This document shows positions 6,979 to 11,794 of a stretch of DNA of 11,794 bases, one piece after another (within the stretch, counting starts at the first letter, position 1; each line of letters begins with the position of its first letter). The DNA lies in contig PFAV01000021.1 in NCBI GenBank assembly GCA_002773545.1, positions 2,597 through 14,390 of the forward strand. The letters are read 5' to 3'. Under the pieces are notes generated by a model. The model did not search any database. It worked only from the letters and a program-made list of their open reading frames with translations, and was not told where the DNA came from. Made by a program: the position numbers and the translations under genes. This stretch comes from a bacterium (Candidatus Gribaldobacteria) CG10_big_fil_rev_8_21_14_0_10_41_12 (GTDB lineage Bacteria > Patescibacteriota > Minisyncoccia > Minisyncoccales > CG1-02-41-26).

Positions 6979-7293
6979 TTAAACTATTTTTTCCGCTTTT
7001 TCTTTTTCTTCTAATCTTTCAACCTTTTCTCTGGTTTTTTCTATGTCATTGTATAAAAAGTTTAATAAATCCTGCGGCTCAATTTTTGATTTTTGAGGGG
7101 CTTCTTGATGGCTGTGGGGACACGGCTTAGCTTCTTTGGCCATGGCTGTTTCTATAAAATCAGTTAAATCTTCTCCTCGCAAACCGTGTTGCCAGCCTAC
7201 ATTTTTACGGGCTTCCTTTCCATTTCTGGCAGAAGTTTCGTCCTGTATAGTTGGAAAATTTTCTTTTCCTCTTACTTCAAATTTCGGCGGCAT
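6979..7293 (-). CDS. Small protein of unknown function downstream of cysS
   Basis: 104 residues, starting 10 bp after the cysS stop and ending just before a terminator, so probably the last gene of the cysS transcript. The N-terminal half (1-50) is polar, with RKNVGWQHGLRGEDLTDFIE near 29-48. A CPHSH segment near 58-62 offers one Cys and two His but no full metal site. The last 35 residues are Lys/Glu-rich and look like a helix or coiled coil (DIEKTREKVERLEEKEKA). It has no signal peptide or membrane segment. I do not recognise a family. The ATG has no Shine-Dalgarno sequence. Coding status is supported by the position in the transcript and the open frame reaching the terminator. Confidence 0.65.
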   Translation of the reverse strand: MPPKFEVRGKENFPTIQDETSARNGKEARKNVGWQHGLRGEDLTDFIETAMAKEAKPCPHSHQEAPQKSKIEPQDLLNFLYNDIEKTREKVERLEEKEKAEKIV

Positions 7294-7303
7294 ATTTTTA
7301 TTC

Positions 7304-8698
7304 TTAAATCTTTTTTATTACTGGACCTTGAGGAGTATCCTCAATTTCATATCCTTGTTTGGCTATTTCATTTCTAATTTCATCAGCTTTAGCCCATTTT
7401 TTATCTTGGCGGGTTTTTTCTCTGGCTTGAGATAGCCGGTTAATTTCTACTGGTATTTTTTCTTTTTTAATTTTATCTAAATCCAAGCCAAAAACTTTGT
7501 CCATATCCAAAATCAACGAATGTTTTTCTTTGCTTGACAGAGCTGGATCGTTTGTCATTTGCCACATCAACGCCAACGCCTTGGGCGTATTTAAGTCATC
7601 ACTAATAAAGTCCAGAAATTTCTTTTGATAAGCTTCCTCAAGATTGACCGAGACCGAGGGCAGCCCTCCGCTAATTCCAAGTTGAAGTATTTTCGCGGAA
7701 AGGTTTTGCAAAGCGTTCTGGCTAGCTTCTAAGCTTTTCCAGGTAAAATCCATATTTGATCGGTAATGCGCGGTTAAAAACAAATAACGCAGAGATAGGG
7801 GATTAAACCCTTTTTTTATTAAATCGTCTAAGTTAACAACATTGCCGATTGATTTGCTTATCTTGCCGCCTTCAATGTTTAAGAACTCGCCGTGCAGCCA
7901 ATAATTGGCCATTATTTTGCCATAAGCCCCTTGGGCTTGGGAGATTTCATTAGTATGGTGAATTTGAATGTGGTCAATGCCGCCGCAATGAATGTCAAAG
8001 GGAATACCTAAATTTTTAATACTCATCACCACGCATTCGGTGTGCCAGCCCGGAAAGCCGCGGCCCCAAGGCGAATCCCATTCCATTTGCCGCTGAACGC
8101 CCGGGCCGGTTAGTTTCCATAAAGCGAAGTCCGTGATATTTTTTTTGCCTGCCGCTCCCTCAATTCTAGCTTTGGCTTTTAGTTCTATTGGTTTTTTATT
8201 GCCCCGCAAAACGCCATAATTTTTTAATTTTGAAGTATCAAAATAAACGCCGTCAGCAATTTGGTAAGTAAAGCCCTTTTGCTCTAAAATTTTAATTAAA
8301 TCAATTTGCTCTTTGATGGTGTCGGTGGCTTTAACCCAAACTGTCGGCTCTTTGATGTTTAAGTTTTTTAAGTCATTCTGAAAATGCTTAGTGTAAAAAT
8401 CAGCCACTTCCCAGACCGTTTTATTTTCCCGCAAAGCGCTTTTTTCCAGCTTGTCCTCGCCCGTGTCAGCGTCAGAGGTTAAATGCCCCACATCAGTAAT
8501 GTTCATAATATGCTTCACAGCATAGTTGTTATAAAGCAAAACCCTTTTGAGAATATCCTCAAAAAAATAAGTTCGCAAATTACCAATGTGGCTGAACCAA
8601 TAAACCGTTGGCCCGCAGGTGTAAATCCCGACTGTTTTGGCCTCAATTGGCTTAAACTCCTCTTTTTTTCTTGTAAGGGTATTGTAAAGCTTAATCAT
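7304..8698 (-). CDS. cysS: Cysteinyl-tRNA synthetase
   Basis: 464 residues, the usual bacterial length (~460). It charges tRNA-Cys with cysteine in the cytoplasm. The class I HIGH motif is HIGN at 37-40 and the KMSKS motif is KISKS at 279-283. The zinc site that selects cysteine is complete by alignment to E. coli: Cys28, Cys222, His247 and Glu251. The C-terminus has the expected ADEIRNE and EDTPQGP motifs. The usual FPHHENE segment reads IQIHHTNE here, a divergent but functional-looking version. The gene is transcribed divergently from dnaX, with a good promoter at 8713-8741 whose start point would leave a leader of only about 8 nt. No Shine-Dalgarno sequence is seen. A small unrecognised gene follows 10 bp downstream. 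Confidence 0.97.
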   Translation of the reverse strand: MIKLYNTLTRKKEEFKPIEAKTVGIYTCGPTVYWFSHIGNLRTYFFEDILKRVLLYNNYAVKHIMNITDVGHLTSDADTGEDKLEKSALRENKTVWEVADFYTKHFQNDLKNLNIKEPTVWVKATDTIKEQIDLIKILEQKGFTYQIADGVYFDTSKLKNYGVLRGNKKPIELKAKARIEGAAGKKNITDFALWKLTGPGVQRQMEWDSPWGRGFPGWHTECVVMSIKNLGIPFDIHCGGIDHIQIHHTNEISQAQGAYGKIMANYWLHGEFLNIEGGKISKSIGNVVNLDDLIKKGFNPLSLRYLFLTAHYRSNMDFTWKSLEASQNALQNLSAKILQLGISGGLPSVSVNLEEAYQKKFLDFISDDLNTPKALALMWQMTNDPALSSKEKHSLILDMDKVFGLDLDKIKKEKIPVEINRLSQAREKTRQDKKWAKADEIRNEIAKQGYEIEDTPQGPVIKKI

Positions 8699-8712
8699 AT
8701 TTTGATTTTTTT

Positions 8713-8741
8713 ATTATAATCTTTTTTGCTTTTTTGTTCAA
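8713..8741 (-). promoter_or_regulatory. Sigma-70-type promoter for cysS
   Basis: On the minus strand there is a perfect TATAAT -10 box (8718-8713) and a TTGAAC -35 box (8741-8736) with a 17-bp spacer. The predicted start near 8706 gives cysS a very short leader. Confidence 0.6.
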
Positions 8742-8754
8742 ATTTTGCTAAATT
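8726..8754 (+). promoter_or_regulatory. Possible promoter for dnaX
   Basis: TTGCTT (8726-8731) and TAAATT (8749-8754) are 17 bp apart, with an extended TGC just before the -10 box. The predicted start would fall on or next to the dnaX ATG at 8761, implying a leaderless message. A TATAAT at 8715-8720 on the plus strand is an alternative without a good -35 box. Confidence 0.35.
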
Positions 8755-8760
8755 AAAAAA

Positions 8761-9867
8761 ATGTCAAACTTAGTCATATATAGAAAATACCGACCCAAAA
8801 CCTTCAGCGAGGTTATCGGCCAAGAGCATGTCATCAGAACCATCACCAACGCCATCAAAGAAAATATGGTGTCGCATGGTTATCTTTTCGCTGGCCCGCA
8901 CGGCACCGGCAAAACTACCTTAGCGCGGCTTTTGGCTAAGGCCTTGAATTGCCAACAACGAAAAGACGGCCAGTTTGAGCCGTGCAATCAGTGCGACTCG
9001 TGCTTGGAAATCAATCAGGGCAACGCCATTGACCTGATTGAAATAGACGCCGCCAGCAATCGCGGCATTGACGAAATCCGTGAGCTCAAAGAGGGGATTC
9101 GTTTTCGGCCAGCCAAGTCAAAGTATAAGGTGTTTATTTTGGACGAGGCGCATCAGCTATCCAAAGACGCCGCCAACGCTTTGTTAAAAACATTGGAAGA
9201 GCCGCCCAGCCACGCTGTGTTTATTCTAGCCACCACCGAGAGTCATAAAATGATCCCGACAATTTTATCCCGTTGTCAAACCTTTGATTTCAGAAAACTG
9301 CAAATGCCAGAAATTATCGCTCGTTTGGAAACTATCTTAAAGCAAGAAAAAATTTCTTATGAGCCCGAAGTTGTTAAGCTGATAGCCAGCCAGGCCTCGG
9401 GAGCCATGAGAGACGCGGAATCATTGCTTGACGAAGTGGTTAGCTTTACCGGCCAGAACGGCAAAATTGCCTTAAAAGAAGTGCAGATTTTGCTGGGGCT
9501 GTCCGATAGAGGGGCTATTTTTCAATTTATAAATTTTCTCAAAGACAAAAAAGCCAAAGAGGCCATTGAATTTATTGACCAATCAATCCACAAAGCAGTC
9601 GACCCCAAAGAGTTTATCCGAGCGGTTATTCAGCATTTGCGAGAATTTTTACTTTTGAAAATTGATATTCAATTGCAAAGCCCGATAGTGTTGTCGCTCA
9701 CCAGCGAAGAAAAAAAGCAATTCATTGATTTGGCCGGAGGCTTTACCGAGCAGCAAATAAAAGCAATGTTGGAAAAGTTTATGGAAGCTGAAAACAAAAT
9801 GCGAACCGCCACTATTTTACAGCTTCCCTTAGAGCTGGCCATAGTTGAAATCTGCCTGGGGAAGTGA
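8761..9867 (+). CDS. dnaX: DNA polymerase III subunit gamma/tau (short, gamma-like)
   Basis: 368 residues: the AAA+ clamp-loader subunit that opens the sliding clamp at the replication fork. It begins with the hallmark YRKYRPKTFSEVIGQEHV (7-24). Walker A is GPHGTGKT (45-52). The zinc module has Cys64, Cys75, Cys78 and Cys81. Walker B is VFILDEAH (124-131), followed by LLKTLEEPP, and the SRC sensor motif is at 170-172. Domain III ends with LQLPLELAIVEI. The protein stops there, so the tau-specific domains IV and V that bind DnaB and polymerase are missing, which is likely normal in reduced genomes. A perfect A-AAA-AAG slippery heptamer lies in frame at 9711-9717. The TGA stop lies inside the first unit of the octamer array. 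The ATG has no Shine-Dalgarno sequence. Confidence 0.96.
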   Translation: MSNLVIYRKYRPKTFSEVIGQEHVIRTITNAIKENMVSHGYLFAGPHGTGKTTLARLLAKALNCQQRKDGQFEPCNQCDSCLEINQGNAIDLIEIDAASNRGIDEIRELKEGIRFRPAKSKYKVFILDEAHQLSKDAANALLKTLEEPPSHAVFILATTESHKMIPTILSRCQTFDFRKLQMPEIIARLETILKQEKISYEPEVVKLIASQASGAMRDAESLLDEVVSFTGQNGKIALKEVQILLGLSDRGAIFQFINFLKDKKAKEAIEFIDQSIHKAVDPKEFIRAVIQHLREFLLLKIDIQLQSPIVLSLTSEEKKQFIDLAGGFTEQQIKAMLEKFMEAENKMRTATILQLPLELAIVEICLGK

Positions 9868-9911
9868 TTGAGTCATTAAGTCATTAAGTCATTAAGTGAT
9901 TAAGTGTATGA
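9864..9911 (+). repeat. Left octamer tandem array
   Basis: Six consecutive 8-bp units start at 9864: GTGATTGA, GTCATTAA three times, GTGATTAA and the degenerate GTGTATGA. The first unit contains the dnaX TGA stop (9865-9867) and the last contains the ATG (9908) of the next gene. The same unit family recurs in opposite orientation at 10494-10538. Confidence 0.9.
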
Positions 9912-10273
9912 GTAATATAAAATCATTTCAGGATTTAAATATTTGGAAGGAAGCTCATCGATTGGCTATAGAGATTTACAAAATCACGAATAATTTTCCG
10001 AAAGAAGAAATCTATGGGTTGACTCCTCAATTAAGGAGAGCAAGTGTTTCAATTCCGAGCAATATTGCAGAGGGAATGGGGAGAAATACAACGAAAGAAT
10101 TGCTGAATTTTCTTTATAACGCGCGTGGCTCGCTATCTGAAGTTTTATACCAATTATTGTTAGCAAATGACTTGAAATATATTGAGGAAAGCGTATATAG
10201 AAATATGGACGAAAGATATAACGGACTTGGTAAGGGAATTAATGTTTTTATTTCTAAACTAAAGAACAAGTGA
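9908..10273 (+). CDS. Four-helix-bundle protein (S23 / 23S rRNA intervening-sequence family)
   Basis: 121 residues, typical for the family (~115-130). Family motifs are clear: FQDLNIWKEAHRLA (7-20), FPKEEIYGL (30-38), QLRRASVSIPSNIAEG (41-56) and RGSLSE (73-78). The family forms small four-helix bundles and was first noted in ORFs within 23S rRNA intervening sequences. The related Avd proteins serve diversity-generating retroelements, but no reverse transcriptase or variable repeat is seen here. The molecular role is unknown. I chose the ATG at 9908. A GTG at 9896 would add four residues encoded by octamer repeats, which is unlikely. Both its start and stop codons lie in octamer-like repeats. 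It uses AGA, GGA and GCA codons more than its neighbours, which favours acquisition from elsewhere. Confidence 0.93.
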   Translation: MSNIKSFQDLNIWKEAHRLAIEIYKITNNFPKEEIYGLTPQLRRASVSIPSNIAEGMGRNTTKELLNFLYNARGSLSEVLYQLLLANDLKYIEESVYRNMDERYNGLGKGINVFISKLKNK

Positions 10274-10297
10274 TCAAGTAAGTAAATAAGTCCTTAG
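10268..10297 (+). repeat. Degenerate octamer units after the four-helix-bundle gene
   Basis: Units of the type AAGTGATC, AAGTAAGT and AAATAAGT continue with 8-bp spacing from the end of the gene up to the hairpin. The TGA stop (10271-10273) lies in the first unit. They are worn relatives of the left array. Confidence 0.5.
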
Positions 10298-10482
10298 TCA
10301 TTGAGATGGTTGCAAAACTATTCCTGCTGCAATTTTATCTTTTCGGCTGCGTCATCGTCAGACTTCGCAAAATGCTTTTCGCCGTAGCTGGGCTACGGCC
10401 TCAAAACATTTTGCTCGTCTTCCTCGCCTCGCTCGAAAATCTAAAATTTCGCTACGAAATAGTTTTGCAACCATCTCATTGA
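10298..10482. repeat. 185-nt long-hairpin element
   Basis: The ends at 10298-10322 and 10458-10482 are inverted repeats matching at 24 of 25 bases, with TGAGATGGTTGCAAAACTAT inside the perfect part. Further in, TTTTCG pairs with CGAAAA, and GCAAAATG pairs with CATTTTGC. The tip is a perfect stem GCCGTAGC/GCTACGGC (10381-10388 and 10392-10399) with a TGG loop. Most of the 185 nt can pair, with bulges. I see no convincing ORF in it. It may be a MITE-like repeat or a structured RNA. Confidence 0.8.
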
Positions 10483-10493
10483 GCCACTTAGGC

Positions 10494-10538
10494 ACTCAAT
10501 CACTTGATGACTCAATCACTTGATGACTCAATCACTTG
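10494..10538 (-). repeat. Right tandem array (16-bp units, inverted relative to the left array)
   Basis: ACTCAATCACTTGATG occurs at 10494-10509 and 10510-10525, with a partial third copy at 10526-10538. Each 16-mer is two octamers. Read on the minus strand they are GTGATTGA and GTCATCAA, the same family as the left array. The array ends 8 bp before the tRNA gene. Confidence 0.9.
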
Positions 10539-10546
10539 TATTGTAT

Positions 10547-10618
10547 TGCGGGATGGTGTAACGGTAACACATTTGGCTTTGAACCAAAAGACTCTAGGTC
10601 CGATTCCTAGTCCCGCAG
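10547..10618 (+). tRNA. tRNA-Gln (anticodon TTG)
   Basis: 72 nt with a full cloverleaf. The acceptor stem is TGCGGGA/TCCCGCA with discriminator G. The D-stem is GTGT/ACAC and the loop contains GG. The anticodon stem is TTTGG/CCAAA with loop CTTTGAA and anticodon TTG at 10579-10581. The variable loop is 5 nt and the T-stem is CTAGG/CCTAG. The 3' CCA is not encoded. The T-loop reads TCCGATT, with C instead of the near-universal T (pseudouridine) at position 55. The gene starts 8 bp after the repeat array and lies 31 bp before the GIY-YIG gene, perhaps sharing a transcript with it. Confidence 0.95.
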
Positions 10619-10649
10619 CTGATTAAAATATTTTATTGTAACCATTTCT

Positions 10650-10895
10650 ATGTATCATGTCTATATCATTGAATGTAATGACGGCGCTCTCTATACCGGC
10701 ATTACCACCGATGTAGGCCGCCGGTTCCAAGAACACCGCTTGGGTAAGGGCGGCGCCTATACCCGAGCCAACAAAGCAAAAAAATTGCTCTACACCGAAG
10801 AATGCCAAAACAGAAGCTCGACCCTAAAACGCGAAGCCGAAATTAAGAGTTGGCCCCGCCAGAAAAAACTGGCGTTGATTAAAATGAAAAAATAA
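10650..10895 (+). CDS. GIY-YIG nuclease family protein (YhbQ/UPF0213-like)
   Basis: 81 residues, essentially a bare GIY-YIG domain. The two motif strands are YHVYIIE (2-8, in place of GIY) and LYTGIT (14-19, in place of YIG). Arg25 and His29 follow in the RRFQEH segment, and the metal-binding glutamate is Glu62 in the LKREAEIKSW segment. All expected catalytic positions appear present, so it is probably an active single-domain nuclease. Stand-alone members are linked to DNA repair or processing, and their natural substrate is poorly known. No extra DNA-binding domain is attached. It lies between tRNA-Gln and a NUDIX gene with short gaps (31 and 12 bp), so the three may be co-transcribed. The ATG has no Shine-Dalgarno sequence. 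Confidence 0.93.
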   Translation: MYHVYIIECNDGALYTGITTDVGRRFQEHRLGKGGAYTRANKAKKLLYTEECQNRSSTLKREAEIKSWPRQKKLALIKMKK

Positions 10896-10907
10896 ACGAG
10901 AAGAGTT

Positions 10908-11426
10908 ATGGACTTATATCAAAACATAGCAAAAATTATAAAGCGGGAGATTTGCGACAGCGAGGAAACCTACCGCGAGTTTTGCCAACGGCTGGAGCAG
11001 GGGAGCTTAACCCGAGATGAAAACCCCTTAACGCATTTTGGCACTTTTTTCTTGCCTTTTAATCCAAAAAACAAACAATTATTTTTAGCGCATCACAAAA
11101 AATCAGGGCTATGGATAGCGCCGGGCGGGCATATTGATAAAGGCGAGATACTGCTGGAAACTCTTAACAGGGAAATCTGGGAAGAGTTGGGCGTTAAAGA
11201 CCATTTCAAAGAAGCGCCTAACCCATTTTTATTAACAATTACCAGAATCAATAACACTACCCAACCCTGCAAAACCCACTATGATATTTGGTATTTAATG
11301 ACTACCGACGGAGCAAATTTTAATGTTGACCCTCAAGAATTTTATAGCACTAAATGGCTAAGCATAGATGAAGCGCGAAAAATAGTTACAGCCCCCACTA
11401 ATATAACAGCCCTAAAAATGTTATGA
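10908..11426 (+). CDS. NUDIX hydrolase
   Basis: 172 residues. A perfect Nudix box (GX5EX7REUXEEXGU) spans 74-96: Gly74, Glu80, Arg88, Glu89, Glu92, Glu93 and Gly95. The family hydrolyses nucleoside diphosphates linked to another group, for example oxidised nucleotides or nucleotide sugars. The specificity cannot be read from the sequence. The first ~40 residues form a helical extension before the first strand (THFGTFFLPF), and a short C-terminal segment (STKWLSIDEARKI) resembles the usual final helix. It starts 12 bp after the GIY-YIG gene, with a weak purine-rich GAGAAGAG upstream. It overlaps the next gene by 4 bases (ATGA), indicating translational coupling. Confidence 0.92.
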   Translation: MDLYQNIAKIIKREICDSEETYREFCQRLEQGSLTRDENPLTHFGTFFLPFNPKNKQLFLAHHKKSGLWIAPGGHIDKGEILLETLNREIWEELGVKDHFKEAPNPFLLTITRINNTTQPCKTHYDIWYLMTTDGANFNVDPQEFYSTKWLSIDEARKIVTAPTNITALKML

Positions 11427-11626
11427 CAATGCAAGAAATTTTTAAGAGAGTGAACGGCTGGCCAGAAGAGCTAGGGCCAAACCAAGAAAAAGAAAAACAA
11501 CTTGAGATTTTGAATCTTTTTGAATTGAGCGAAGAGCAAAAAGAAAAACTGCGGAGCGCAGTGGAAACGGCTGATGGTAGAATTATTATGGCGGTGCATC
11601 CATTTTTTAGAGAGAATGACCTATAA
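11423..11626 (+). CDS. Unrecognised small protein, possibly the 5' part of an interrupted gene
   Basis: 67 residues, starting within the NUDIX stop (ATGA overlap), so translationally coupled to it. The N-terminal part is Glu/Lys/Gln-rich and helical (EIFKRVNGWPEELG, then a charged segment). It ends with a strand-like segment GRIIMAVHPFFREND before Leu and TAA (11624-11626). The frame then stays open without another stop to the edge of the window (see 11627-11794), which suggests the stop interrupts a longer gene. I do not recognise the family. Either this is a true short protein or the gene carries a nonsense mutation or a sequencing error at the TAA. Confidence 0.6.
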   Translation: MTMQEIFKRVNGWPEELGPNQEKEKQLEILNLFELSEEQKEKLRSAVETADGRIIMAVHPFFRENDL

Positions 11627-11794
11627 GCCAAGACAATAGTTTCTCAAAAACAATATAAAAAGGCCAAAAGCCGGCTGGCTCGCTTAAAAATTAAAGAAGC
11701 AGTGCCGCCGTTTATAATCCTGGAAGAGCAAAAGAATATTCATTTGCTGGAGAAGCATTTAATTTCGTTTTTAGGCAAGGCGGCTACGGGAGAA
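11627..11794 (+). pseudogene. Open frame after the TAA, continuing to the window edge
   Basis: 56 codons read without a stop in exactly the same frame as the preceding 67-residue ORF. The segment looks protein-like: a basic helix (QYKKAKSRLARLKIKEA), a strand (PPFIILEE) and a helix (NIHLLEKHLISFLGKAA). There is no ATG. A GTG at 11702 (before PPFIILEE) could start a separate gene but would waste the basic helix, and it has no good ribosome binding site. The other two frames contain stops early on. The simplest reading is the 3' part of the gene that begins at 11423, cut by one nonsense codon and running past the window. Confidence 0.5.

Larger units (their letters stand above)
9864..10538 (+). 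mobile_element. Possible small composite element with inverted octamer ends
   Basis: A unit bounded by octamer arrays lies between dnaX and tRNA-Gln. The 19-mer at 9862-9880 matches the reverse complement of 10503-10521 at 18 of 19 bases, so the ends are inverted repeats. Inside are a four-helix-bundle gene with codon use unlike its neighbours and a 185-nt hairpin. There is no transposase, so mobility would depend on outside enzymes or the octamers themselves. This is an inference from layout only. Confidence 0.4.

Noticed and set aside
9908..10273. Diversity-generating retroelement suggested by an Avd-like four-helix-bundle protein
   Set aside because: There is no reverse transcriptase, template repeat or variable gene in the window, and the motifs fit the plain S23-type family.
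9864..10538. Octamer and 16-mer repeats as a CRISPR array
   Set aside because: The units are contiguous without spacers and far too short. No cas gene is present.
10623..10808. Minus-strand 61-residue ORF
   Set aside because: It is antisense to the GIY-YIG gene, which has intact catalytic motifs in the plus frame.

Overview
The window looks like a chromosomal segment of a small-genome bacterium of the Candidate Phyla Radiation (Patescibacteria), most likely Parcubacteria-like. This is an inference from the gene mix: a large single-pass TraG/VirD4-like ATPase, short versions of DnaX, RmuC and RecR, lone rplU, tightly packed genes and almost no Shine-Dalgarno sequences. TGA ends dnaX, the four-helix-bundle gene and the NUDIX gene, so the code is standard bacterial, not the UGA=Gly code of Gracilibacteria or Absconditabacteria. 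The DNA is moderately AT-rich by eye, and many genes favour GCC and GGC codons.

Layout. (a) 3-3026, plus strand: the tail of an unrecognised gene, the membrane-anchored ATPase and a small coiled-coil protein, spaced like an operon. (b) 3023-4693: a branched imperfect palindrome, rmuC, a repeat of the 'HSERSEES' type, rplU and an intrinsic terminator shared with convergent recR. (c) 4821-6828, minus strand: dnaB then recR, separated by a perfect 34-bp palindrome. (d) 6924-8698, minus strand: cysS and a small unrecognised gene, closed by a terminator. (e) 8699-8760: divergent promoter region between cysS and dnaX. (f) 8761-9867, plus strand: a short dnaX. (g) 9864-10538: a composite repeat region with octamer arrays at both ends in opposite orientation, a four-helix-bundle gene and a 185-nt hairpin. 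(h) 10547 to the end, plus strand: tRNA-Gln(TTG), a GIY-YIG nuclease, a NUDIX hydrolase and a gene interrupted by an in-frame TAA.

Functionally, much of the window is DNA replication and repair: DnaB helicase, DnaX clamp-loader subunit, RecR and RmuC. Translation genes (CysRS, bL21, tRNA-Gln) lie among them. The ATPase operon is the only part pointing to DNA transfer or surface-associated DNA handling. The most unusual part is 9864-10538. Its repeat units supply the stop codon of dnaX and both the start and stop codons of the four-helix-bundle gene, and its two ends are inverted relative to each other, so it may be an undescribed small mobile or structured unit. I found no CRISPR array, rRNA, transposase or recognisable defence system.
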